In this document: positions 49,603 to 57,922 of the stretch, in pieces
How positions within the stretch are numbered: position 1 is the stretch's first letter
Layout of the letters: every line of letters starts with the position of its first letter
Assembly (NCBI RefSeq): GCF_003751385.1
Contig: NZ_RJVA01000012.1
Span: forward strand, 310,001-374,000
DNA length: 64,000 bases
Reading direction: 5' to 3'
Source of the DNA: Desulfosoma caldarium
GTDB taxonomy: Bacteria > Desulfobacterota > Syntrophobacteria > Syntrophobacterales > DSM-9756
Made by a program: the position numbers and the translations under genes
The notes under the pieces: generated by a model
Told to the model about the DNA's origin: nothing
Seen by the model: the letters and a program-made list of their open reading frames with translations, nothing else
The model's database searches: none

Positions 49603-51690
49603 ATGAGCGAATCTGTAGACAAGGTTCGAACGTTTGCCATCGTTTCCCACGGCGGCGCGGGAAAGACCTCCTTGGCTGAGGCCATGCTCTTTACGACAGG
49701 CGCGACCACACGTCTGGGCAAGGTGGATGACAACACCTCGGTCATGGATTTCGAGCCCGAAGAAGTGAGCCGCAAGATCACCATCAGCACAGCCTTTTAC
49801 ACTTTTGCCTGGAAAAAGCATTCTTGTACCGTCATCGACACGCCCGGTGATTTCAATTTCATTGCGGAAACTAAGAGTTCTCTACAGGGTGCGGATGCGG
49901 CCTTGGTGGTCGTCGATGCCATCGACGGCGTGAAGGTGCAGACGGAAAAGGTCTGGGAATTTGCCGAAGAGCTGAACCTACCTCGCATGGTTTTTATCAG
50001 CAAGATGGATCGAGATCGGGCCGATTTTGTCAAGACGGTGGAGAACATTCGCCAGCAATTGGGTTCTCAGTGTGTGCCGTTGACGGTGCCCGTGGGCAGT
50101 GCCGAAAACTTTCAAGGTGTCGTGGATGTGCTCACCGGCAAAGCCTTTCTTTACCTTCACGGAGAGTCCGGCAAGTTCGAGGTGAAAGAAGCGCCTGCGG
50201 ACGCCCTGAAGTTAGCGGCTCAGTATAAAGAATTGCTTGTGGAAAACGTGTGCGAAGCCAACGATGACCTGCTTGAAAAATACCTGGAAGGCCAAGAATT
50301 GACCCAGGAAGAAATTGTGGGAGGCTTGCGCGGGGCCGTCCTGGCCGGGCGCTTGATTCCCATCGCGTGTGGTTCCGGCACCGCCAATGTGGGCACGGCC
50401 CAGGTTCTGGACATCATTGTGGACTGTTTTCCTTCCCCCTTGGATCGCGGTTCCAGAAAAGGCATGGCCTTGGACGGTACAAGCGAAGAGGTGCGAGAAC
50501 CGGACCCTGCCGCGCCCTTCTCCGGCGTGGTCATCAAGACCATCAGCGACCCCTATGCGGGGCGCCTATCGGTGGTGCGCATCTTTTCCGGCACCATGAA
50601 GCCGGATGCCACCGTCTTCAACAGCACGAAAAAGTCCAAAGAACGTTACGGGCAACTACTGCGCATCAAAGGAAAGGCTCAGGAAGGCATTCCTGAAGCG
50701 GGCCCCGGCGACATCGTGGCCGTTGCCAAGCTCAAGGAAACCACAACGGGAGATACCCTCTGCGACGAGAAAAATCCCGTGGTCTTTTCGTTCCCCGAAC
50801 TGCCCGCCGCAGTCTATTCCTTGGCCATAGAACCCAAAAGCAAAGGCGACGAAGATAAGATTTTCAGCTCTTTGGCCCGACTCATGGAAGAGGACTTGGC
50901 CCTCAAAATGGAACGCAACGATGAGACCAAGGAAATGATCCTTTCCGGCATGGGAGAAATCCACATCGAAGCCACCATCGATAAGCTCAAACGCAAGTTT
51001 GGCGTCGAAGTCAACCTCAGGCTTCCTAAAGTTCCTTACAAGGAAACCATTAAAGGTAAGGCCCGAGTACAAGGCAAGTACAAGAAACAAACCGGAGGAC
51101 GCGGTCAGTACGGCGATTGCTGGATCGAGATGGAACCTCTGCCTCGTGGCGAAGGTTTTCAGTTTGTGGACAAGATCGTGGGTGGCGTCATTCCCCGGCA
51201 ATACATTCCCGCCGTGGAGAAGGGTATAGTGGAAGCCGCTCAGGAAGGCGTGCTGGCGGGCTATCCCGTCGTGGACTTCAAAGTGGATCTGGTGGACGGC
51301 TCTTACCACGCCGTGGATTCTTCCGAAATGGCCTTCAAGATCGCCGGATCCATGGCCTTCAAGAAAGCGGTTGCCGACGCCAAGCCCACCTTGTTGGAGC
51401 CCATTATGCAGTTGGAAGTGGTCATTCCGGACGATTGCCTGGGTGACGTCATCGGAGACCTTAACTCTCGGCGTGGTAAGGTGTTGGGAATGGACAGCCA
51501 GGGGAGCAAACAGATCGTTCGAGCCCAGGTGCCTCTGGCGGAAATGCTGAAATACGCGCCGGATCTACGATCCATGACGGCTGGCCGTGGCATGTTCACC
51601 ATGAAGTTTTCCCATTACGAAGAAGTGCCGGCACAGCTTCAGGAAAAAATTATTGATGCGGCCAAGGCTGAGAAAGCCGAAAAGGGATAG
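49603..51690 (+). CDS. Elongation factor G paralogue (EF-G-like GTPase)
   Basis: A 695-residue five-domain translational GTPase of EF-G size. The G1 loop is HGGAGKTSL (16-24), where canonical EF-G has an AHIDAGKTTT-type sequence; G3 is DTPGD (79-83); G4 is SKMD rather than NKMD (133-136). Domain IV (VPYKETIKG to GGRGQYG) and V (GDVIGDLNSRRGKVLGMDSQG) are intact. No ribosomal protein genes are adjacent, unlike the canonical fusA. It is likely an EF-G2-type factor with an uncertain role in translocation or recycling. A terminator follows directly. Confidence 0.9.
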   Translation: MSESVDKVRTFAIVSHGGAGKTSLAEAMLFTTGATTRLGKVDDNTSVMDFEPEEVSRKITISTAFYTFAWKKHSCTVIDTPGDFNFIAETKSSLQGADAALVVVDAIDGVKVQTEKVWEFAEELNLPRMVFISKMDRDRADFVKTVENIRQQLGSQCVPLTVPVGSAENFQGVVDVLTGKAFLYLHGESGKFEVKEAPADALKLAAQYKELLVENVCEANDDLLEKYLEGQELTQEEIVGGLRGAVLAGRLIPIACGSGTANVGTAQVLDIIVDCFPSPLDRGSRKGMALDGTSEEVREPDPAAPFSGVVIKTISDPYAGRLSVVRIFSGTMKPDATVFNSTKKSKERYGQLLRIKGKAQEGIPEAGPGDIVAVAKLKETTTGDTLCDEKNPVVFSFPELPAAVYSLAIEPKSKGDEDKIFSSLARLMEEDLALKMERNDETKEMILSGMGEIHIEATIDKLKRKFGVEVNLRLPKVPYKETIKGKARVQGKYKKQTGGRGQYGDCWIEMEPLPRGEGFQFVDKIVGGVIPRQYIPAVEKGIVEAAQEGVLAGYPVVDFKVDLVDGSYHAVDSSEMAFKIAGSMAFKKAVADAKPTLLEPIMQLEVVIPDDCLGDVIGDLNSRRGKVLGMDSQGSKQIVRAQVPLAEMLKYAPDLRSMTAGRGMFTMKFSHYEEVPAQLQEKIIDAAKAEKAEKG

Positions 51691-51718
51691 GCGACCCTTT
51701 CTTTCCTGTTCCATGACA

Positions 51719-51755
51719 GCGGAACCTCCACGGGGGGTTCCGCTTTTCTTTTTCT
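51719..51755 (+). terminator. Rho-independent terminator after the EF-G paralogue
   Basis: GCGGAACC pairs with GGTTCCGC (51719-51743, extended by three further pairs with one wobble), followed by TTTTCTTTTTC. Strong classical form. Confidence 0.88.
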
Positions 51756-51899
51756 CGGGCGTCCAAACCGGCCTTTCCTGACCCGTGCGGCCCGTGTATA
51801 AAGACTAAGGGGGCTGAAGGAGCTCGGGAATACCGAGACCCTTTGACGCCTTATGAGTTGGCGGCGCCCTGGGCACTGTGATTGAGATGGGGAGCGGGC

Positions 51900-52358
51900 A
51901 TGAGCGAGGAGCGCAAGACATTGACCGGTGAACCCCAGGAGGATTCTCGGGTTCCTCTGGCCATGAAAATCCAGAAATTGACCGTTTCCGAGCGCATCAA
52001 ACTGGCCCTTATCGGCAACAAGGAAGCGCGCACCCTGCTCATGCAGGATCCCAACCGCACCGTGCAGATGGCGGTTTTAGACAATCCCAAGATCACGCCT
52101 TCGGAGATTGTGGGGATTGCCAATTCGAGAAATATCAGTGACGAGGCCTTGCGCAAGATAGCTGAAACCCGCGAATGGTCCAAACTGTACCCGGTGCGCC
52201 TGGCTTTGGTGAAAAATCCTAAAACCCCCGTCGGCATTGCCCTCAAGCTGGTTTCCACGTTGATTCCTCAGGATTTGAAAATCCTTGCCAAGAGCAAATC
52301 GGTATCCAGTGTTATTGTGCACGCTGCCCGGCGTCAGTTGGAACGAGGTCAAAAGTGA
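51900..52358 (+). CDS. Conserved hypothetical protein with short helical repeats
   Basis: 152 residues with GGGGAG six bases before the ATG at 51900 (51882 is an alternative). About residues 30-145 form repeating helical units of roughly 20-35 residues, each with a D/N-N-P pattern (LMQDPNRTVQMAVLDNPK, VKNPKTPVGIALKLV), reminiscent of HEAT or DUF2336-like repeats. No enzyme motif and no signal peptide. It is the first of two genes; its stop overlaps the mogA start. Function unknown. Confidence 0.7.
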   Translation: MSEERKTLTGEPQEDSRVPLAMKIQKLTVSERIKLALIGNKEARTLLMQDPNRTVQMAVLDNPKITPSEIVGIANSRNISDEALRKIAETREWSKLYPVRLALVKNPKTPVGIALKLVSTLIPQDLKILAKSKSVSSVIVHAARRQLERGQK

Positions 52359-52876
52359 AAAGGAAAGGGGGAACTGTGTCTTCCTGCCGTCGGACACTGG
52401 CTGTCATTACGGTCAGTGACAAGGGAAGTCGAGGTGAACGCGAGGATCTTGCCGGGGCTTCGCTTTGGGAAAGGCTGCATCGGGAAGGCTTTACCGGAAT
52501 GTGGCGAGCCGTGGTGCCGGATGAGCCAAGGGCCATTGAGGAGGCGCTGCGGGAAGCCGTAGATCGCCGCGGGGTGGCCCTGGTGATTACCACGGGGGGA
52601 ACAGGCGTGTCCCCAAGAGACGTCACGCCGGACGTGACGGCCGCTTTCTGTGATCGGCTTATTCCAGGCATGGCGGAAGCCATGCGCCTGGAAAGCCTCA
52701 AAAAAACACCCCATGCCATGCTCTCCCGAGCCGTAGTGGGCATTCGAGGCCAAAGCCTCATTGTCAATCTTCCGGGAAGCGTCAAAGGATGTCTTGAAAA
52801 CCTCGAAGCCATTCTGCCAGCCTTGCCTCATGCCCTGGCCAAAATTCAGGGAGATACCGCTGACTGCGGGGGGTAA
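52355..52876 (+). CDS. mogA: Molybdopterin adenylyltransferase / MoaB-MogA family
   Basis: Adenylylates molybdopterin in molybdenum/tungsten cofactor synthesis. 173 residues; VITVSDKGSRGEREDLAG, the TTGGTGVSPRDVTPDVT motif and LIVNLPGSVKG are present. The GTG start at 52355 overlaps the previous stop; a GTG at 52376 with AAGGGGG upstream is equally plausible. MoaB and MogA are not separable by eye. Confidence 0.88.
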   Translation: MKRKGGTVSSCRRTLAVITVSDKGSRGEREDLAGASLWERLHREGFTGMWRAVVPDEPRAIEEALREAVDRRGVALVITTGGTGVSPRDVTPDVTAAFCDRLIPGMAEAMRLESLKKTPHAMLSRAVVGIRGQSLIVNLPGSVKGCLENLEAILPALPHALAKIQGDTADCGG

Positions 52877-52882
52877 AAAAAG

Positions 52883-52911
52883 AAAAGGACGCGCACAAGC
52901 ACGTCCTTTTT
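52883..52911 (+). terminator. Bidirectional terminator between mogA and the coiled-coil protein gene
   Basis: AAAAGGACG (52883-52891) pairs with CGTCCTTTT (52902-52910), loop of 10 bases. Runs of T follow on the plus strand and of A precede it, giving a T-run on the minus strand as well. It lies between convergent genes. Confidence 0.8.
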
Positions 52912-52942
52912 CGGAAACTCTCACAAGCTTTTCCAGAGCGAG

Positions 52943-53344
52943 CTATTCTTCGACCTGTCCTTCGGCCGCCCCCACTTGGCTTCTCTTGGCCGCATAGGTT
53001 TCTCGAACGGTCTTCTTCTTGGCTTCAAATTCGTCGCAGATTTCGCGCAGCTCTTCATCGATTTTTTTCACTCGAGCCTCCGCTTCTTCCACATTGCGCA
53101 TTTGTGTCATGACGGCCGGATCGGAGCTCATGGATTGCTGGCCTTCCTTGAGCATGGCGTAGACCACGGAACCCAACCCGCTGTAAGCTTTGTTGAGGTT
53201 TTTCTGCGTCTTGTTCACGGCACGTCGCTTCATTTGGGTTTTCAAAACTTTCATCACCCATAGATACACGACGGTTGCGTATTCCAAGACCCAATAGCCC
53301 ATTTTCGTCAGGATGGCGATGACACTTTGGATCACTCCACTCAT
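52943..53344 (-). CDS. Membrane-anchored coiled-coil protein, unknown function
   Basis: 133 residues from the ATG at 53344 (AGGAGG upstream); the longer frame to 53458 lies in the neighbour. A hydrophobic N-terminal helix (about 5-32) is followed by a lysine-rich basic stretch and a long coiled coil (about 75-125) rich in E and K. No known domain. It is translationally coupled to the Mut7-C gene (ATGA at 53341-53344). It resembles small membrane stalk proteins but no function can be given. Confidence 0.65.
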   Translation of the reverse strand: MSGVIQSVIAILTKMGYWVLEYATVVYLWVMKVLKTQMKRRAVNKTQKNLNKAYSGLGSVVYAMLKEGQQSMSSDPAVMTQMRNVEEAEARVKKIDEELREICDEFEAKKKTVRETYAAKRSQVGAAEGQVEE

Positions 53345-53832
53345 GCTTTCCTCCTTTTTCCCGCATCCTCCAGGTTCCAACCCATTATCTGTTGAAAGTT
53401 CTCGGTCATTTTGTCCAAATGCGAACCCGGCCAGTACACGCGCCCACACACGGGGCAACGGCTAAAAGAGGGCGCCGTGGCGTAGACGAACTCAGGAACA
53501 CGCCCCGCGACTTCTTCTCTGGCCACGTCCTCCAAAGCTCGATTGCATCGAAGGCATCGACTAAAAGGGTCTATCTCTTCCAGGCGAACAAGGCCGGCGT
53601 TCACCAGTTTTTGGCACTGTTCATGCCACCGTGTGGCTTCACAATAAAAAACGCCCGGCACATGACGCCATCGCGTGTTACCTGTGATGACGATGTAGCC
53701 TTCCTTCCGCAAGGCCTGAACCTGTGAGGTCGTTTCAATGGACCCGTAGCACGCGTCGTAGCCAAGGATTCGTAAATACTTTGCCACCTTTCCCAGCATG
53801 CGATCAACAAAAAACCGTGCCCGAGTTTCCAT
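53341..53832 (-). CDS. Mut7-C RNase-domain protein
   Basis: 163 residues of the Mut7-C family (a PIN-like fold followed by a zinc ribbon). N-terminal RFFVDRMLGKVAKYLRILGYDA is diagnostic; TGNTRWRHVP contributes acidic-site region; four cysteines in SRCLRCNRAL and SRCPVCGRVYW form a zinc site; HLDKM near the end. Putative RNA or tRNA nuclease by fold. No RBS was sought beyond the ATG at 53832. Its stop overlaps the membrane protein start. Confidence 0.82.
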   Translation of the reverse strand: METRARFFVDRMLGKVAKYLRILGYDACYGSIETTSQVQALRKEGYIVITGNTRWRHVPGVFYCEATRWHEQCQKLVNAGLVRLEEIDPFSRCLRCNRALEDVAREEVAGRVPEFVYATAPSFSRCPVCGRVYWPGSHLDKMTENFQQIMGWNLEDAGKRRKA

Positions 53833-53883
53833 AAGACCCTACCTTTGGTAACCTGGACTAGCCGATCATTTGAGCAATCACGG

Positions 53884-53915
53884 ATTTAAAAGGCGCATTC
53901 CTCCATGAAGCGCCT
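53884..53915 (-). terminator. Terminator of the LolB-like/TPR gene pair
   Basis: On the minus strand AGGCGC (53915-53910) and GCGCCT (53896-53891) pair around a 13-base loop that can pair further, followed by TTTTAAAT. It lies 80 bp after the lipoprotein gene. Confidence 0.55.
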
Positions 53916-53995
53916 GGCTCTGTTTTTGTGGAAACACCCCAAGGGCCATGAGAAGCTAAGGCGTGTGCCGCACCCTGGGGTCCTGCATGTCTTGA

Positions 53996-54799
53996 TCAGG
54001 GAACTTCCACGACCTGCACGTCGCCTTCAGGCAAAGGAACTTCAAAAGTTTCCGGTGCCACACGGGCAGGCTGCCGAAAAAATGTTCGTGTGAGCTCCAC
54101 CATGCCCGTTGCACTGTGAAAGGTCAAGGACGTGGGAATGTCCCGATCAGGCCCTTTCGCCCCGTACTGAAAAAGCACAGAAAGAGGCGCCCCGGCGTCC
54201 GAAAAATCCATGCAACAGAGGCGTTCCTGGTCCTCACAAAGATGAATGTGTCTTAAGGGCTCCGGTTTCCCATGTCCTGAATCCAAGACCACCGTACCAT
54301 CCTGAAGTCTTCGTACCACGACCCCGTCAAGCTTATCTAGGGAAGGTAGGCCCAAAAGGGTAGGGGCCAGTTCCGTTCCAGGAAGGCGAAGACCTAGAAG
54401 CTGTTCCAAAAGAACGCCCTGGCGAACTGACGTGTACACAACCCTTTCAGGGACGATCCACAAGGTGGCCCGGGTGCCATCAAAGACAAAGAGCCCTTGA
54501 ACCTGACCCAAGCCAGTCAGAATTTCGAGGCGAAGACGGTCGGGCAAGGAGGCGATGACCAAAACTCTTGCGCGCCAGACCCTTTCCAACGAATCCGTCC
54601 ATCGGGCCTTATAGCCGGCTTCAAACTGTTGCCACGCTTCGTGGCGCGCCATCAATGACTGTTTCCATGTGTTCGGGTGCCAGGCGGCAGGCGGACGCCT
54701 ACTCTCCGTGACCGAAGGGCGCGGCGCGGCGCAGGCGAACAAAATGACAGCCACGGCACACAAGCGCACCGCGATAGAAACGAGAGCCAATGGTTTCAT
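53996..54799 (-). CDS. LolB-like/DUF4292-type outer-membrane lipoprotein (candidate)
   Basis: 267 residues beginning with a type II signal peptide whose lipobox ends ILFAC (Cys 23). The body reads as alternating beta strands resembling LolA/LolB or DUF4292 folds: ARVLVIASLPDRLRLEILTG, GLFVFDGTRATLWIV, and SLTFHSATGMVELTRTFF near the C-terminus. Its start overlaps the TPR lipoprotein stop (ATGA), so the two are made together. No LolB is otherwise visible, and lolC and lolD are in the same window. The fold assignment is by eye and uncertain. Confidence 0.6.
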   Translation of the reverse strand: MKPLALVSIAVRLCAVAVILFACAAPRPSVTESRRPPAAWHPNTWKQSLMARHEAWQQFEAGYKARWTDSLERVWRARVLVIASLPDRLRLEILTGLGQVQGLFVFDGTRATLWIVPERVVYTSVRQGVLLEQLLGLRLPGTELAPTLLGLPSLDKLDGVVVRRLQDGTVVLDSGHGKPEPLRHIHLCEDQERLCCMDFSDAGAPLSVLFQYGAKGPDRDIPTSLTFHSATGMVELTRTFFRQPARVAPETFEVPLPEGDVQVVEVP

Positions 54800-56502
54800 C
54801 GAATTTGCTGTATTTTTTGCTGAATGAGGTCCGGATTTTCATGCCCCTTTTCCAAGGCTTTTTCATAAGCCTGCCGTGCTTCCTGCAGTCGCTCCAGAGC
54901 CTTAAGAATATCCCCGTAGTGCTCCAAAATGATCGGATCGTCCGGAACCAGTTCCAAGGCCTTGCGAATCACCTCAAGGGCCTTTGTATAGTTACCCAAG
55001 CGGTAATGGACCCAGGCCAAGCTGTCCATGATGTAGCCGTCTTGAGGCTCTTTTGCCAGGGCACGTTCAATAAGCTCCTTGGCTTCGTCCAGCCGAACCC
55101 CTCGATCCGCGTAGGTGTAGCCAATGTAGTTCAGAGCCCCGGCGTGGTCTTTGTCCAAGGTGAGAATTTTTTTCATAACTTCCAGGGCTTCGTCTTTTCG
55201 ATTCAAGCGGTCCAAGACGATACCCTTGCGAAACAACAGCACCTCGGTCTCTCCACCAACGCCGATCCCAGCGTTTAGGCTTTCGAGAGCCTTAGCAAAG
55301 TCTTTGGTTTCCTCGTAAAGATAGGCGAGGTAGAGGTAAAAATCGACCACCTGAGGTTTGACGCGCAGGGCCTTTTCCAAGCACTCAATGCCCGATTTGT
55401 GATCGTTAAGCTTGGAGAACAGGATGGCCAAACGCATCTGGGTCGGCTCCCACAGGGGACTGGTTTGCGGTATGAGCCGAAGGTTTACCACCGCCTGTTC
55501 CAAATCGGCCCGTTCTCCCCTTTCCTCGTAAGACGTAGCCAGGTAGTAAAGGGCCTGGTCGTATTGTGGCCGATCTTTCAGAAGAGCCTGAAAGTCGGAA
55601 ATGGCTTCCTTAAACTTGCGTTGTTGCAGATGAATAATGCCGATCTTGAGACGGCTTTCCAGATCTTCGCTATTTTGCTGCGACAGCACACGCAGCTGCT
55701 CAAGAGCCTTGTCATAGAGCTTTTCACGAATGTAGAGGTTGCTCAGTTTGGTGCGCGCTTGGTTGTGTCCTGGATTGATGCTCAGAAGGCGTAGGTAAGT
55801 TGCTTCGGCTTCTGAAAACCTTTCGGTCACCTCGTAAATGTAGGCCAGATCCAACAAGGCGCGATCGAAAAAAGGATTGATTTGCAGCGCTTCTTGATAG
55901 GCCGCTTCCGCCTGGTCGTAGAATTTCATGTCCAGAAAAACCCGCGCTTTGTAGTAATAGGCCAGAGGATTATCCGGAAGCAGCGTCTTTAGGTGTTCCA
56001 AGGCTTCCAAGGCTTCCCGAAATCGGTTTTCCTGCGCGTACAAAGTTCCCAGGAGAAGGTAGGCATCGGGGTTTTGGGGATTGATGGCGATGACGCGCCG
56101 ATAAGCGTTAATGGCCTTAAGGTTGTGGCCCGTGCCGGCGTAGAGTCGCCCCAAGAGAACAAAAGCCTTTTCGTAAAAGGGATCCACCTCAGCGGCTTTT
56201 TCCGCAAGCTTGAGCGCTTCTTGCACCTTGCCTTGACGCACGTACACAACGGCCAAATCCGTCAAAATGGTGGGGTTGTCGGGGTCGAATTCCAGAGCCT
56301 GCCGGTAAGCCTTGATGGCTTCTTCCGGCTCATTGACCCGAAGATAGTATTGGGCTAACAAATAAGCGGCATAGGCTGGGGACTTGGGCAATTTTGGCAC
56401 GGTGCCCGGAACAGAAGGCCCCGTTCGCAGACCGGTGATGCTGCAGGAACTGAAAATGACGGCAACCATAAGCGCCAGGCATGTGAGGTGTGCGTGCCGC
56501 AT
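54796..56502 (-). CDS. TPR-repeat outer-membrane lipoprotein
   Basis: 568 residues from ATG 56502 (AAAGGA upstream); the frame extends to 56550 without a ribosome site. Lipobox VIFSSC (Cys 20) after a hydrophobic segment. Nearly the whole mature protein is tetratricopeptide repeats of 34 residues, at least 14, with the W-L-G-Y-A-F-A-P pattern (for example AYLLLGTLYAQENRFREALE). Such proteins act as protein-protein scaffolds at the outer membrane, for instance in lipoprotein or polysaccharide export. Coupled to the LolB-like gene. Partner unknown. Confidence 0.88.
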   Translation of the reverse strand: MRHAHLTCLALMVAVIFSSCSITGLRTGPSVPGTVPKLPKSPAYAAYLLAQYYLRVNEPEEAIKAYRQALEFDPDNPTILTDLAVVYVRQGKVQEALKLAEKAAEVDPFYEKAFVLLGRLYAGTGHNLKAINAYRRVIAINPQNPDAYLLLGTLYAQENRFREALEALEHLKTLLPDNPLAYYYKARVFLDMKFYDQAEAAYQEALQINPFFDRALLDLAYIYEVTERFSEAEATYLRLLSINPGHNQARTKLSNLYIREKLYDKALEQLRVLSQQNSEDLESRLKIGIIHLQQRKFKEAISDFQALLKDRPQYDQALYYLATSYEERGERADLEQAVVNLRLIPQTSPLWEPTQMRLAILFSKLNDHKSGIECLEKALRVKPQVVDFYLYLAYLYEETKDFAKALESLNAGIGVGGETEVLLFRKGIVLDRLNRKDEALEVMKKILTLDKDHAGALNYIGYTYADRGVRLDEAKELIERALAKEPQDGYIMDSLAWVHYRLGNYTKALEVIRKALELVPDDPIILEHYGDILKALERLQEARQAYEKALEKGHENPDLIQQKIQQIR

Positions 56503-56604
56503 GCGGATCTTGTCCTTTAAGCGTGAAAGATCCAACGATTCGGGAGTCATGGACGTTGTGACGTATCACATTTGATTGAGACCGTCAACGTTGAGGCCAG
56601 TCTA

Positions 56605-57912
56605 ATGGAATACCCAAAACTGCGGTTAGGCTTGGAAGCCGTTCCCGTTCATCATGGCGGGCAATCCTTGATTCTTTTGAGGGATCGCCTTGGCTACAAT
56701 GACAAGCCCGTGCTGCTGCAACCAGAATTCGCATCAGTGTTGGCGCTCATGGACGGACGGCATTCCGTTCGAGACATTCAAGCCTTTATAGTGCGACGCA
56801 CAGGTCAACTGGTGCACAGCGACCAGATTCGAGAACTGATTCGCATTCTCGATGAAAACCTTCTGCTGGACAACGCGCGCTTTGCCGAGCATGTGCAAAG
56901 AGAATGGAAGAGATTTCGAGAAGATCCCATAAGGCGCGTGCGGCATGCGGCAAAGAGCTATCCCGCTGAACCTCAAGAACTTCGTTCTTTCCTGGATTCC
57001 ATGCTGCGTGCGGCTCATCCCCTGGTGCAGGACATCGACAAAGAGGCGATCGACGCCTCACACCGCAAGGGTCCTTTCAGCGCCGCCCACCCTGACGACG
57101 TCCACTGCCCGGCTCCCGTTTCACCTCACGCCGCCCTGGTGGGTTTGGTGGCGCCACACATCGACATGCGTGCAGGCGCCACGACCTTCGGTTGCGCCTA
57201 TGGGGTTGTGGGCCACATAAAACCGCCGGACGTCTGGGTCATTTTGGGGACCGGCCATGAACCCATCGAAAACGCTTTCGCCATGACGCTCAAGGATTTT
57301 GAGACGCCATTGGGCCTCGTGGCGTGCGATCGGCGGCTGGCCCTTGAGATTGTTCGCCGATCCCCTCAAGACATTCTGGCCGGGGAATATGCTCACAACC
57401 GGGAGCACACCATCGAATTCCAGGCGGTGTTTCTTGCCCACGTTCAGCCCAAGGCTCGAATCGTTCCGATTTTATGCTCTTTTGATGTGGCGGACTGGGT
57501 CTTTAAAAAGCCGGTCATCGACCGGTTCTGTGACGCCTTGCGCGAAGCAGCCGAGGAGGCGGAAACAACCGTGGGGTTTTTGGCCAGTGTGGACCTAGCC
57601 CACATCGGCCCACGATACGGCGATGATTTTGTGCCCCATCGATTTACCATACAGGAACACATGGAGGAGGATCGAAAACTTCTCGAAGCCTTGCGGGAGC
57701 CTAATCCCGACGCCTTTATGGATCAGATTCTACGCGACGGCAATGGGCGCAAGGTCTGCGGTGTGCCTCCGCTTTATGTGCTCAGTCGCGTGCTTCAAGG
57801 CAGCGCACAGGGCAGGGTATTACACCACGATCATGCCGTCGTGGATCCCCAGGGATCATTTGTGACCTTTGCTGCCATGGCTTTCATCGCTTCTTCGCCG
57901 AAAGCGCCATGA
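56605..57912 (+). CDS. Memo-family protein (AmmeMemoRadiSam system protein B-like) with N-terminal extension
   Basis: 435 residues from ATG 56605 (GAGG upstream); TTG at 56572 is an alternative. The C-terminal 270 residues match Memo: VAPHIDMRAG, ILGTGHEP, REHTIEFQAVFLAH, and ASVDLAHIGPRYGDD, with conserved histidines that bind metal in Memo homologues. The first about 160 residues form a separate domain with a PqqD-like or winged-helix look (VLALMDGRHSVRDIQAFIVRR). No radical SAM or AMMECR1 partner is adjacent. Convergent with epmA at a 10-bp gap. Confidence 0.82.
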   Translation: MEYPKLRLGLEAVPVHHGGQSLILLRDRLGYNDKPVLLQPEFASVLALMDGRHSVRDIQAFIVRRTGQLVHSDQIRELIRILDENLLLDNARFAEHVQREWKRFREDPIRRVRHAAKSYPAEPQELRSFLDSMLRAAHPLVQDIDKEAIDASHRKGPFSAAHPDDVHCPAPVSPHAALVGLVAPHIDMRAGATTFGCAYGVVGHIKPPDVWVILGTGHEPIENAFAMTLKDFETPLGLVACDRRLALEIVRRSPQDILAGEYAHNREHTIEFQAVFLAHVQPKARIVPILCSFDVADWVFKKPVIDRFCDALREAAEEAETTVGFLASVDLAHIGPRYGDDFVPHRFTIQEHMEEDRKLLEALREPNPDAFMDQILRDGNGRKVCGVPPLYVLSRVLQGSAQGRVLHHDHAVVDPQGSFVTFAAMAFIASSPKAP

Positions 57913-57922
57913 CAAGGCTTTT

